A stretch of DNA of 64,000 nucleotides from Echeneis naucrates (taxonomy: Eukaryota; Chordata; Actinopteri; Carangiformes; Echeneidae), in assembly GCF_900963305.1 (NCBI RefSeq), contig NC_042532.1:17696707-17760706 (forward strand), given 5' to 3'. Shown here piece by piece: positions 23,601 through 35,348 of this stretch (position 1 is its first letter; each line of letters opens with the position of its first letter). The position numbers were made by a program, and so were the translations under genes. Below the pieces are notes generated by a model, which did no database searches, was not told where the DNA came from, and saw only the letters and a list, made by a program, of their open reading frames with translations.

Positions 23601-25974
23601 AAAGGGAATAAAAAATGTTTAACGGACATCATTACATAAGCTCTGCAGTGGTGAAAACACACGGCTCTGCAGGAAGCACCAGTGTTGTCAGCGTTGTTTG
23701 CACAACTTGTTTGCACAACTCATTTCAAAAATAGTAGTGCTAAGCTAAGAAAATGTCAGAGTCCATCTGGGATTGTTCTGATTATCTTCAGCTGATAAAT
23801 GTTGATGAATGGTAACTGTTTCAGGGTCACCGTATTTAGAGTGAGCTCAGCACAATTTTCCAACCACATATTAATCTTTGGCTCGTTGTCTCCATAAGTC
23901 ATTTATTTATTTTTATCAAATGCAAGTTCTCCACAAAGGTTTAAAAATCACTGACTCACAAACGGACGGGTGGCGTCACGGTAAGTTATCACTTGATGTA
24001 GAATATCTTTGTTCATAAGAAAACTTGTTGAAGATGACGAACTAAATATTTGCTGTAAAACTGTGAAAGGTGAACAAATATCCTTCATTTTGATCCCCCG
24101 TCAGTCACTAACTGAAGACATTGTGACTGTGTTTTGTTTCATTCCTTCATTTTTTGCTGAGTTGGCACATGCAAAACGTTTTCCTTGTTTTGTTTTGTGT
24201 TTTTTTTTTTTTTTTGCACTGCCTTGCTTCACAGTCGTCATGACCACACCTTTGCTGTTCCTGGCTGCTGCACAGTCATCCAAAACTGGCTCCACAGCCC
24301 TGCCGCTGGGACAGCCAAGGGTCAGATGCCTTGCTGAAGGGCACATTGGCAGCAGTTTTCTGTACTTAAATTAAATGTAGTTTCTGGTCTGGAGATTCAG
24401 ACACTGTAATACAACCCTCAGGGTTGCCTGAGGGTTGAAATAGTGTCGCTTCTTGCTGCGATTACAAACGGCAGTGAAGTTATAAGCGTGCGTACCTCCA
24501 AAGTTGACCAGCCTTCCTATCCGAGTGACGGGCACCTTCCTCTCTCTGGCTCTGTCGCTGAGCTGAAATGAAAGAAAAGAGCTAAAGTTGAAGGACAACA
24601 ATATGGCCATGCTCCGGTGTGACACACATTATAAAAACGCTACGTTACTAGAGCAGATACCTCTTGCTTATATTGCTTGGTGTCTGCTTTTTTGCCGTTT
24701 CTGGCTTTCTGCACGTCGCCCGATGTCAGCCGCCCCACTGTGGAGTTGTCCTGGTTCAATAACCTTGTATGGCTTGACCAGTCCCTGTGGTATTTCAGAT
24801 GTTTACTGCTGGGTCTCCCTCGACATGTCCCCTGTCCCCCGTTCACACTTCCTGTGAAATAGGCTCCCATAGTTGAATATCTGTGAGGCGTCGTGGCTGC
24901 GGCTCTGCGGATGTCGGTGTCCTGCTGTTTGTTAAATGTCTCCTGCGTGAAGGAAACACATGAGCAGCTGGTAAAATAACAGCTTGATTGGGGAAATATG
25001 ATATGACTTTCCTGCTGAGAGTTGTGGGGTACAAAAAGACGATCAGTAACATTAAAAGAGTCCAAAGAAGCTAAAAAGCTAAATAAGAAGAGTAATTCTG
25101 ATCAATCAACTCATCTCACGCTCTCCAGGAAAGAGAAGTAAATTGTTCCTAAAAAAAGAAATGATGAAGATTGTTGCTCATTTTTAGTATCTATATTTCA
25201 TTCAGTAATATTTTCTGCTGTTGATTTAGGTACTGAACAGATTCTGGGCGTCAGACAGTATAAGGACGGGTCGGTGTCAGCAGAGAAAGTGTGACGCGAC
25301 TTAACTGTCTTAACTTAACATGTAAAGATGCTGATTTACTGAGAATACGGCGCATTTTAGTGACCAATATGAAAATTTGTGATCGCAGGAATAATCTGAG
25401 TAGTAACAAGATCACAAGTCGATTTGGAAAATGAATGGAAGAAGGAATATGTTTCACACACACACATCTGAATCTGTGATCAGACATGTCACGTCACCTC
25501 CTCAGTCCTCAATAAATGATTCCTCTGAAACAAATCAGACAAGTTTTAAGTGTAAGACCGGCTGTTAGCTGTGACAACCTGAACAAAGAGCGATGATGTT
25601 ATTTAGGAAGGCCTACTTCAGCAGAAGACAAAGTATGGCCCAGAGAAAAACACAACTCTGCCCAGCTCGGCTGCTTCCACCTTCTATTCCAGCATCCGCC
25701 TCATAAAGCTGCTCACTGCTGCGGCGTTGACGAGGCGACAAAGGCACAAACAGCCAGAGAAGGTATGTAGGTTGCATGTTTGTGAAACTCTATCCGACTG
25801 TGCAGCAGCATGGCGGAGAAATCACGGCTGCCTGCTCACCCTTGCTGATACGGTGGCGTGGTGGAAGCTGACCAGCCTCTGGTTCATGGTCCCGGGCAGG
25901 CCGCCTGCTGGGGCTCTGCTGGCCGCCTGCTTCACCCAGGTCATACCCCTCCAGACCACCGTGTCGCCTGCCAT
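18710..25974 (-). CDS. coq8a: Coenzyme Q8A (ADCK3), atypical kinase-like ATPase
   Basis: COQ8A is a mitochondrial UbiB-family kinase-like ATPase needed for coenzyme Q synthesis. Fourteen coding exons, in transcript order, are 25840-25974, 24661-24942, 24496-24562, 23148-23219, 22499-22624, 21536-21621, 21312-21452, 21136-21217, 20957-21050, 20193-20334, 19890-19997, 19741-19806, 19267-19353 and 18710-19003. They give 593 residues; human has 647. The family signatures are intact: KLGQ (219-222), the Ala-rich loop AAAS (280-283) in place of a P-loop, [18 protein letters not shown], and DFG (450-452). The C-terminus matches too ([21 protein letters not shown]). The N-terminal 140 residues are divergent, as usual, and hold the conserved [12 protein letters not shown]. 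The wording is nearer COQ8A than COQ8B. Whether this is the aa or ab fish copy is unknown. A non-coding first exon probably lies at about 26280-26500. Confidence 0.92.
20639..20685. repeat. (GT)n microsatellite
   Basis: About 18 GT units followed by GC-interrupted ones lie in a coq8a intron. The open frames of repeated Cys-Val across it are artefacts of the repeat. Confidence 0.95.
24215..24362. repeat. Possible degenerate SINE-like fragment in a coq8a intron
   Basis: The words 'gccttgctgaagggcac' at about 24330-24346 resemble the 'gccttgctcaagggcac' core of a common teleost dispersed repeat. No clear ends or target duplications were found. Confidence 0.3.
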
Positions 25975-26279
25975 GCTGTCGTTCTGTTCACACCTGTGGA
26001 GGCGGCAATTACAACAAGTCTCTGCACAACAGGCTGTTTTCAGGCGCTGAGCTCAGCTTCCCATGCAGAAACTGAACATCCAGAGCTCGGCTGAGCAAAA
26101 CAACCTAATCAGACACTGATAGAAGTGCAACATTAACTAACTTAGCTGGCAGAGAGATAAGAGGGCAGAAAGGTGAAGTGATAATAAAAATAAAAATAAA
26201 AATAAAACACACAAAAAAAACCAAACATGCACACTGACAGAAAAGTTAGTTTGAAAACAAAGCTGGCAGCAGACTCTCA

Positions 26280-26520
26280 CCTCCCTGGACATCTTTCCTG
26301 TAAACACCTCCGCTCCGGCTCGACACGCTGAAGGACACGCACATTCTGCCCCAGGAGGAGGAGGGGAGGCCCGGGGGGGGGGGAGTGACCGGAGCCCGGC
26401 CAATGAGGCCGGGTCCAGCCGCCGGACCCGGGTCGGACTGACTGTCGGCGCGTTACGTCACTGCGGACGTCACGTGACCCAGGGCGGTCCGACGAGTGGA
26501 CACGCGCTGCGTTCACAAGC
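26280..26520 (-). promoter_or_regulatory. coq8a CpG promoter with CRE and CLEAR-type palindrome
   Basis: This is a strongly GC- and CpG-rich island just upstream of coq8a. A donor read on the minus strand near 26279 suggests a non-coding first exon here. It contains a CRE-like word, TTACGTCA, at 26453-26460. The perfect palindrome GTCACGTGAC lies at 26469-26478; this is the published CLEAR (TFEB/TFE3/MITF) consensus and also a USF/MAX E-box. Binding is inferred from the motif. Confidence 0.55.
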
Positions 26521-27777
26521 CGGTCGAATGTTCGGATTTCACAGAGAGCACATTTACTTCACTTCCTCATCGTGATTCATACAGCTAAAAAGGTTGAGGT
26601 TATTCTATTTAGTCTAAAGTTTGACTTTCAGACTGATCTCAAAGCAGTAGAAATATAGCTATAGTGATCTAAAATATTTAAATGTACTTTAATTTAAAGA
26701 TAAGTGCTTAAAAGATGCTAAAAGGTGCTGCCAGTTTATTAACCACAAACGAACAACATAAGTGGACAGGTCTTGTGTTAGTTAGCCCAAACACATTCAT
26801 ATGAACTGGCTGAACAAATAAAAAAATAGAAAAGCTTGTCACTGTCACAGGAAATTTCAACAGCAGCAGAAACATCCTCCAACAAAAACGGAACCTTATT
26901 TAGGATTTACTGCAGTCAATTATTTACTTACACCTACATGTGTCTAATAAAATGCCAACTGAGGCTGCATGGGTAAGATTCAGCCTCCTGGAAAAGCATG
27001 AAAAATATTTACTTTAGCTACGTGACTCACTGTTTCTACTTCTGCTGTGTTTCTCCTCATTGCTGAGGTTTCTGACGGCAACGCAGCTATTTAGCCTAAT
27101 TCTTCTGGAGAAGTATGTGAAAGCATTAAACTGTGCTAGCAGATCTGAAATGCAGCAAGACACATTCTACATATTCAGTCATATCAGAAATGGTTAGCTG
27201 AAACTTCAGAGATAAAAAGATACGAGCTTAACAGCGACACTTGAAAGCAGCAATACGTAGTACAACTGTTAATGGTGACTGAGTAGAGTTTCAGTAGCTG
27301 ATGTTGACAGAATGAGTGTTAGAATTTTAACAGTTTACAATTATACAGCCTGAGTGACACAGCGAAAAAGGTTCATGAAATCATTGCTCTGCTTAGATCT
27401 GTTTATGGGCATTATAACAATGAAAACAGTGGCATGTCACGATTCCTCACTTTTTATTGGCATGGATGCTGAAATGAATGCGTGGCCATGACAGGGTGTT
27501 TATGAATTGCTGGATGATTCATATGTATCACACACATGAAAAATACACCTTTGATAAACAATCATGTCATCTTTGTTTATTTTAGAAGAATCCCTCAAGA
27601 CTGGAGATAACCTCAACTGGCCCTGTTTTATGATCATTATTTATTTACACTTCTGGGTTTCATGGTTTGATCAGAAGTCCATGTGAAATAACTTAAAAAG
27701 ATCACAAAGGTAACAGAAAGATGTGGGTGGATAATTCAAGATATTTTGGACTGAGGAGATAAACCTTAGAGGATGTG
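26521..27777. other. Intergenic, AT-rich
   Basis: This lies between the coq8a promoter and the tatdn3 stop codon. TTTATT words at 27453-27458 and 27576-27581 read as poly(A) signals on the minus strand and would end tatdn3. Nothing else was recognised. Confidence 0.5.
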
Positions 27778-30137
27778 TCAGGGCCTGATAGCCAACTTTA
27801 ACTTCGGGAAGAGTCGCAGAGCATTCTGCGTTGTCACCTCTATCACCTTCTCCAGTGCCACTCCTTTTATCTTGCTGATGTATTCAGCCGAGATTGAGAT
27901 GTTTTTTGGCTCATTTCTCACCTGTTATCAGGACAAAAAACAAAACGGTCAAGATATGAGGGTTAATAAAACAGGGAGACACTATCCACCGAAAAATACT
28001 TATAAAAGAAAAAGTAAGGAGACTCTGTAAACATCTTCTGAAAATGTAAGAACACTTGTCAGAACTTAAATTAACAACTTAAAGAATAGTACATTTATTT
28101 TAATCAGAGGGGGGAAAATTTAAATTTTACCTGTTTTTCTGGGCCCAGAGCAGGGGAGTCTGTTTCCAGACAGATGTTCTCTAATGGTAATTGTTTCACA
28201 AGTTTCTGCTTCTTAGTGGAAAATACACAAAGAAGCCACACTCAGTCATCAACATTTAATGAGTCAGCATGTCAGTGCTGTCTGAGGCTATATGGTATTC
28301 CTGAGCAGATAAAATTTAGATCCAGTCCACATGTGAGATGTCCTGGCACTCTGCTGTACCTGCTCACTCCGTATTATGGATGGTGGGATAGAAAAGAAAT
28401 ATCCAGCCTTCACACCCTCCATGGCAACAGACGGTTTCCCATCAAAAGCATGAAGCAGAACTTTTTCGACACCTAGTGACATTTCAGAGGAAGTGCAGCT
28501 TACTTGTCTAATGTTCCAGTGAACAATTCATCCACAGATAAACTGAGATCCTAAACTTAAATGTTTACCTTGCTCTTTGAGGAGGTGGATGGTGGGTCTC
28601 CCTGCAGACCGTGAATGAACATTACTAAAAATAAGTCACATAAAAAACACGTTATGGAAGTACGTTTTATGAACTGGTTAAAAAAAAAAACAAAACAAAA
28701 CAGAATTGCATATTTTGTATTTCATTAATATAGCCATGTGATCTTATGTATGTATCCAATGCTGATACATAAGAGCTTTTCATCAAAATTTTCAACTAAA
28801 TTTATACCATCAAATTTAAAGAACATTTTCTTAAATTCAGTTGTTACCTGCTGACTTGATATTTTATGTAACTCACAGAGGGAGATCCAGCTCTTTGGCT
28901 ATCTGTGCTTGACAAATGAGGACCTGTCTTTGGCTTTCTTTATCAGCCTCATTGTTGACATATCTGGGTGTAAAATCCAAACCAACCTACAATTAAAAAA
29001 AAAAATGCAAGAATTTGTTAACTGTAATATGATTGCAAAAGAAAGAATACTGCTTTTGAGAAATCTGAATCTTTACCTCCCCAATAGCCACTAAGTGGTC
29101 TTTGTATTTCTCTATGATGGGTAAAGCAGCATCCAGATCCTGAATGAAAGACAGAAAAGTACGAATGAATGAATGAAAAATAAAAATGTTGTCTTTAAAT
29201 GGTAGATTACTGATAGATTTCCATAACCATACTTTCATTATCCCTGGTTATTCTATCACTACAAAACTATTCAGGTACATTTGAACTATATATCTGGAAA
29301 TAACTAATTAAAAAATAGCTTGAAAGGGTTTTAAATTCTGACTAAAATAAGCTACCGTCAACTTTTTCCATAAAGGGAATATGAGATAACTTTTGGGAAA
29401 GGGAGGAACTCTACAAAGAGGAGAAGAGGAAAAATCCCTAAATCCTGCAACCATTAAGAAGCACATAAACAAACCAAAAAAACTAATAGTAAAGTTCATC
29501 AATAAAAACAGCGACATCCCACATTTAATTCCAAGTGGAAGCAGAATGACAGTTAAGGGGACCATATGCAAACACAACGCATGTTAAATAAATGGAAACA
29601 GGATAATATTTTGTCACTGATAATTCAGGTAAAGCCGACGGTACCTGGAGAGAAGCTCCCCTCTGCTGGTCTGGAGAAGCTTCTTGAACAGGGTGGACCC
29701 CCAAGCAGGGAAAAATAAACCCTGGGAACCTGAGAAGAAGCGAGAAAGTCAGCACACAGTCCGTTACATCCGACCAGACCTGTAATTATTCTGAAGTTAC
29801 CTTTGAGACAACGCAATTATCTTGTCAAACTCCCCAGCGTGCTCTGCCACGGCTAACAGCGCTAACAATCCGGCCTGAGAAGAGACAGAGACGGGATCCA
29901 ATCAGCACAACCATCAACACATCTGTCCTGCTGTGTTCATTAGCTCAGGTGGCTAACCTTTTTGGAGTTCTCTATCACGTCCTCGATGTCCTGACAACAA
30001 GAGGGAAAAAGTTACCACCTCGTGAGACAATTAAAAGAGCAAACATTTCCTCTTGTTCTTTTTTTTTTTAAACAGTTCGTAACCTTGTCAAAATCCCCCG
30101 CAGAGATGTGACAGTGGCAGTCGATGTAGCCGTGCAT
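27778..30137 (-). CDS. tatdn3: TatD DNase domain-containing 3
   Basis: TATDN3 is a metal-dependent nuclease of the TatD family with a TIM-barrel fold. Ten coding exons, in transcript order, are 30084-30137, 29958-29990, 29801-29874, 29645-29729, 29077-29139, 28877-28986, 28569-28624, 28360-28472, 28131-28211 and 27778-27921. They give 270 residues against 274 in human. Metal-site motifs are present: DCHCH at 6-10 (HxH), the EVGLDF-type segment (E then VGLDFTPRY), [28 protein letters not shown], and the late [14 protein letters not shown] with its metal Asp. All splice sites are GT-AG and every junction keeps frame. The start codon lies 238 bases from the divergent fuca2 start, so both genes share one promoter. 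Confidence 0.93.
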
Positions 30138-30375
30138 GTGGGCGGCGTGGCGTCAAAACAGACCCCTACTTCCGGAAACAAGACCGCGCTCGCCCCAATT
30201 CCAGAAATCGCGCGAGATTTGGAGCAGCCGTCACGTGACCGGCCCTCCCGTCGAACTTCCGGACAATAACACCGATGTCGGTTAAAGTTGTTCCTTCTCG
30301 TGACTTCGCCGTGACGAGACGCTCTTCTGCCATCATGTGACTCGGTCCACAGTCTCTTCACCGACAGGACAGGAA
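30138..30375. promoter_or_regulatory. Bidirectional tatdn3/fuca2 promoter with CLEAR palindrome
   Basis: A CpG-rich 238-base gap separates the two start codons. It holds ETS-type words (ACTTCCGG near 30169 and CTTCCGG near 30256). The perfect palindrome GTCACGTGAC lies at 30230-30239, near the middle. No TATA box is evident. CLEAR elements of this form are known at lysosomal gene promoters, and fuca2 encodes a fucosidase of a lysosomal/secreted family. Confidence 0.65.
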
Positions 30376-33300
30376 ATGGCTGTTCTCCTCTTTTGCCTGC
30401 TCTCTCTGGGGCTGCTGGTCGGAACCGACCAGGTCAAATACGAACCGAACTGGAAGTCGATCGACTCCCGGCCACTTCCGGACTGGTTCGACCAGGCCAA
30501 GTTCGGGATCTTCATTCACTGGGGGGTCTTTTCTGTGCCGAGCTTCGGCAGCGAGTGGTTCTGGTGAGTACCTGTGTCCAGTTCTGCTTCTGCGTGCTTT
30601 AAGCTGTAATTACTGATGTCTGTTAATATACGAGGCAAATGATTTAAAATGGAAGCAAACTTTACAGGACTTAACGAACCTGTTGTGCAAAGCTGAGGTT
30701 CGCCTCTGATCAGCTGATAATGAAAATGAGGTGATGTAAACAAAACTACTACGTGGTCCTACTGGTCATCAACTTGATCTGAGTTTGTATATAAAGATTT
30801 AAAAAAGAATTTGGGTAAACCCCATCTGCAGATTTGCCTGAAAGCTCCAAAGCATTTACTGGCACTTTTTATCAAAACATCTGTTTGTAACCCCCCAAAA
30901 ATATCTTTCTTGCCATCAATACAATTTGACATAGAGGAGACGTATATGTAGCAGCCAAACCCTCCGAACCAACAGACCAGCCCGCCTTCATTAAGAGGGA
31001 CACCCAACTGTTGTTTTTTTTTTCTTTTTCAGGTGGTACTGGCAGAAGCAAAAACTAAAGCCTTATGTCAACTTTATGCAGAAGAATTACCCTCCAGACT
31101 TCAAGTATCAAGACTTTGCACCACAGTTCACTGCCGAGTTCTTTGATGCCAAAGAGTGGACGGACATCTTTGCCTCTTCTGGAGCCAAGTACATCGTTCT
31201 GACAACGAAACACCACGAAGGTACAGTGTGCAAGATACCACTGCTCATTTGCTTTCTGTAGAGCTCAAATGTTTTATGTTTGAAGTCCTAAAACAAGAGC
31301 ATACTTTCACACACTTGGTGGATCAGGATCACGATATATTTTTATATTTATCAGGTTTCACCCTATGGGGCTCAAAAACCTCTTGGAACTGGAATGCAGT
31401 GGATGTTGGACCTAAAAGAGACTTGGTGGAGGAAATTGCGACTGCACTGCGAGCTAACAGTGACCTACGCTTGGGTCTGTACCACTCCCTCTTTGAGTGG
31501 TTCAACCCACTCTATGAACTGGATGCTGCCAACGTTTTCACTACAAATTACTTCCCTACGGGTAAAACACTCCCCGAGCTTTATGAGCTCATCGTCAAGT
31601 ACAAACCAGAGGTGCTGTGGTCTGATGGAGATGGAAACGCACCAGACAAGTACTGGAACAGCACAGGTTTCTTAGCCTGGCTGTATAATGAAAGGTAATA
31701 GAAAGAGTGCGTATAAAGAAGAATGTTACTAACTCGTTCCCTGCACATGAATTGTTAAATGTGTTTTGTCATCCTCAGTCCAGTGAAAGACACAGTGGTG
31801 ACAAATGATCGGTGGGGTTACGGCTCCATATGCAAGCACGGCGGATATTACACCTGCTCTGATCGCTATCAGCCAGGACATCTGCTCAACCACAAATGGG
31901 AAAACTGCATGACCATAGACAAATACTCCTGGGGTTACAGACGTAATGCTCCGCTCAGTGACTACCTCAGAATCGAGCAGCTTGTGTCGGTGAGAGTTGG
32001 AAATCTCATTACCTTTAAAATTTCCTCATCGTTTTTTTTTTTTTTTTTGACCATGTATATCTGCACCATCAAGACAAAAAGCATTCACTATTTTTGAATA
32101 TCTTGTTTACTGCAACATATGCTGTTACTTTTTACAAATATGGTTCTTCAAATTAGTGGTGAAATTTTTTTTATCACTAATTGATAAAACTTGATAAAAC
32201 TCAATTCAAGGGCAACTTACTGAGTTGTTCTTGAGATTCAACCTGTCACGTGGTATTCATCAGCAGATGGTTTAGCCACATTATACTCACCCAGTTATTT
32301 GTATTTCAGACATTAGTCGAGACTGTGTCCTGTGGAGGAAACCTGCTGATGAACATCGGGCCGACACACGACGGACGAATCGCTCCGATCTTTGAGGAGC
32401 GCCTCAGGCAGATGGGTCAGTGGCTGAAGGTGAACGGAGACGCCATCTTCAACACAACCGCATGGCATGCTCAGAAAGACAACGTCACTGCAAACGTCTG
32501 GTCAGTTTGAACTTGTTTGGACATTGTGTTTGACTCCAGATGCATGTCATGATAAAGTCAAATGAAAGTGTAATAGAAAAATGTAAAATGTATTCTTTGA
32601 AACCCAGAGAAAAGTATATATATTATTAATCTAAATATATGTAATTTTTCAAAACTTCCTTTAATGGGCTTTATTTTCAACAGGTACACATACAAACCAC
32701 AAGAAAAGTCCATCTTTGCCATTCTGCTGGAGTGGCCCAACAACGGATCTGTGATTCTGAATGAGCCTGTGGTGACTCCAGAACAGACTCAGGTAAGATG
32801 AGAGCAAGACCAGTAAATCTGTTGACAGTTATTCAGTAGCAGGAAATTCCTGCACATCAGAACCGGATATGTATGAGGGCATTTAGAAATCAAGTCACCA
32901 TGGCAGTTTGTCCACCAGAGAGCACTGGTAAGTTTTCTCCTGCAAAATTTGAACATGTCCCGATCATTACTGCATGTTTGTTTGGAGGAAAAAAAAAAAA
33001 AGGAAGAAGAATATGGGGCGATACATCTTTTGATATATTTACTCCCCAACATCATATATAGTTTCTACTAGCTATGATCATTTCCTTGTACAGTAATTGC
33101 ATGTTTCAAAACGGTACTTCCCTGTGGAAGTATTTGAATAAGGGCTCAACACATTGGCTGGTCTTACTGGTCTACTCCACTCCGGTGTGCAATCACCACA
33201 CTCCCATCTCGGCAATCATGGGTCATTTGGTTGTTCATACAGCAGCTCTTCCTCTCTGTCAACACGTCAACCTTGATCATGTGTTGTTTTTGCTCTGAAA

Positions 33301-33440
33301 AGGTGGTGCTTCTCGGTCACGGGCCTCTTCAGTGGGAGCCTGTAAAGCCGAAGGGACTGCGGGTTCTCTTGCCGCTGCTGTCCTTCAGCCAGATGCCATG
33401 TCAGTGGGCCTGGACACTGAGGCTGACAGGTGCCATTTAA
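30376..33440 (+). CDS. fuca2: Alpha-L-fucosidase 2
   Basis: FUCA2 is a GH29 glycosidase that removes alpha-L-fucose from glycoconjugates; mammalian FUCA2 is secreted and related to lysosomal FUCA1. Seven coding exons join in frame: 30376-30563, 31033-31220, 31355-31694, 31779-31989, 32310-32500, 32684-32792 and 33303-33440, giving 454 residues. A signal peptide ([16 protein letters not shown]) is present. Conserved GH29 blocks follow: [46 protein letters not shown] and [21 protein letters not shown] contains the likely nucleophile D216. [16 protein letters not shown] and the C-terminal Ig-like region complete it. [10 protein letters not shown] and GSICKHGG fit FUCA2 better than FUCA1. ATG 30337 in the same frame is a possible longer start, but 30376 places the signal peptide at the N-terminus. 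AATAAA lies at 33596-33601. Confidence 0.93.
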
Positions 33441-33595
33441 AGAAAAACCAGATCACTTGAAGAGGAACAGACGGAACTGGGGGCTGAGAAAGGGAACTGA
33501 AATTAATGTCTCGAAATTGTCGAAAATCTGAACATGAGGGAAAATATTCTGTGAACTGTATCATATTTTATCTTTGAAATAATTTTTCGTATTCA

Positions 33596-33601
33596 AATAA
33601 A
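33596..33601 (+). terminator. Poly(A) signal of fuca2
   Basis: AATAAA lies about 156 bases after the fuca2 stop codon. Confidence 0.65.
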
Positions 33602-34328
33602 GAATACACTTATTTTACTACTGATCTACCTAAATGTGGTTTTTATAATCAGTTTATAATAGGACTGTTATACATTGTGAAACATAATGAATTTTGTCAC
33701 CATTTTTCTACACTTGTGTCTGATCATTTTCAAATGCTTTGTGTGATCTCATGAAGTCTGCTGCACTGTTGTATGTGGTCGAGTGTTTTATGAGTGCAAT
33801 GAATGATTCATTAAAATTAATCAGGGTTTTAAACATGTGTCTGTGTATTTAGTATCTCAGCAGCGTGTCAACTTAAGAGAAGTCATGATATTAATGATCT
33901 TTTTGTACTCTGAAGCCTGGATTATCTCAGGTGACCTCTCCCTCCAGCGCCCCCTGCTGCTCGCAGCTGTAACAACACGGCAGCCCCTGCAGGGTCAATG
34001 TAAAGCTCCCTGACAGATAGATCTCTGCAGAGTCTGCAGGGAAACTCCACTCCCCCCGTCTATGGATGCATGTAATGCAGCTGTGAGGTCATGTGCATGC
34101 TGCACAGAGGCGGATGGACCTGCAGCTGCCGCTTCACGGCGGTCGTGGCTGTCCGCTGCAGCCGGAGGTGCGTGTGTCACCTGAGATGGTGAGTTCAGAG
34201 CCGGGCAGGTCTCACTGTTGTGTCTGCCCTGCGCTGCACGCCTTTAAGGTGGGAGGTCCCTGTTCTGCAAATGTTCCATGACGCGCAGATGGGGGGGTTC
34301 GCAAGGGGTTCTCACGTCCATGCAGTGC

Positions 34329-34385
34329 CCCCCCCCCCCCCCCCCCCCTCCAGCAGGCGATCCCCTGAACAACAACAACAACAAC
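34329..34385. repeat. Poly-C tract followed by (AAC)n
   Basis: An uninterrupted run of about 20 C, then TCCAGCAGG and several AAC units. The C run is unusually long for non-repeat DNA. Confidence 0.9.
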
Positions 34386-35165
34386 ACAAAGATGGGACGA
34401 CACAAATCACGTGTGGGCAAATTCAGACAGTAGAATTTTTATCATCACACATATGATTTATAAAAGAAACCTGGATTCTTCTGCCTATTGTTATAATTAA
34501 TGATAATTATTCTAAATATTCTTGAGTTTTGGTTTATAAAATAGTAAGGTGATCAACAAAATATCTCAATATTTCAAGTTGACATGTTCAGTTTTTTCTT
34601 TTTTTGTCCAATCAAGACAACAAATTTATACCACTGAAAGCTGATAAATGTGTGTTTTTCGTTTCACTGAAGCTTTAATGAGGTCACAACATTAGGAGTG
34701 TAAAAGAAGCAGCTGAGGAGTGAGAATGAGTCGACTGCACATCATTTTTTTATCCAGACTGCCCACATTTATTAATTGAGTCATAGTTTCATAGGTATTA
34801 ATCAGTGTGCACTACATTGAATTTGCATGACAAAATGTCAGCTTGTGAAAAATACGGCCTGGACCTGAATTAAGGTCGTATTTTATGTCACAGGCCCCCA
34901 GGCCATTTGACTTCCCTTTACATAAAGTTTTATGTTGATTCGCTCTGCATGTGGCTGGGCTCAGTGGCAGTAATTATATATGTAGACGGGAACCGGGAAA
35001 CTGTTACAGACGTTGGCATGGTTGCCATGGAAACACACAATCATGTCAGTTTATTTTCAGGTACTGCTGTGATAATGGCATAAATACGCCTGGTGTGAGT
35101 GGCTGACTTAGGCAGATGAATAAATGAAAACGGGGGTTAATTGATGGAGGAGTGAATCAGGTGAA

Positions 35166-35166
<1 letters not shown>

Positions 35167-35195
<29 letters not shown>
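35167..35195. repeat. (TG)n microsatellite
   Basis: About 14 TG units in the gene-poor stretch upstream of hivep2. Confidence 0.9.
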
Positions 35196-35197
<2 letters not shown>

Positions 35198-35320
35198 AGT
35201 ATTTACTGGTTTTAGTATCAGATGTTAGCTGAAACTGAAGTGTTCAGTGTGCGCTGTAAGTGATATCTCAGTCAGCCACTACAGCCAGCAGGGAGGAAAA
35301 CCTCATTCCTTCCATTCATA

Positions 35321-35348
35321 ACCCCCCACCACCCCCCACCACCCCCCT
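35321..35348. repeat. C-rich (CCCCCCACCA)n tract
   Basis: Three runs of six C are separated by ACCA. On the minus strand this is G-rich and could fold as a quadruplex. Confidence 0.75.
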
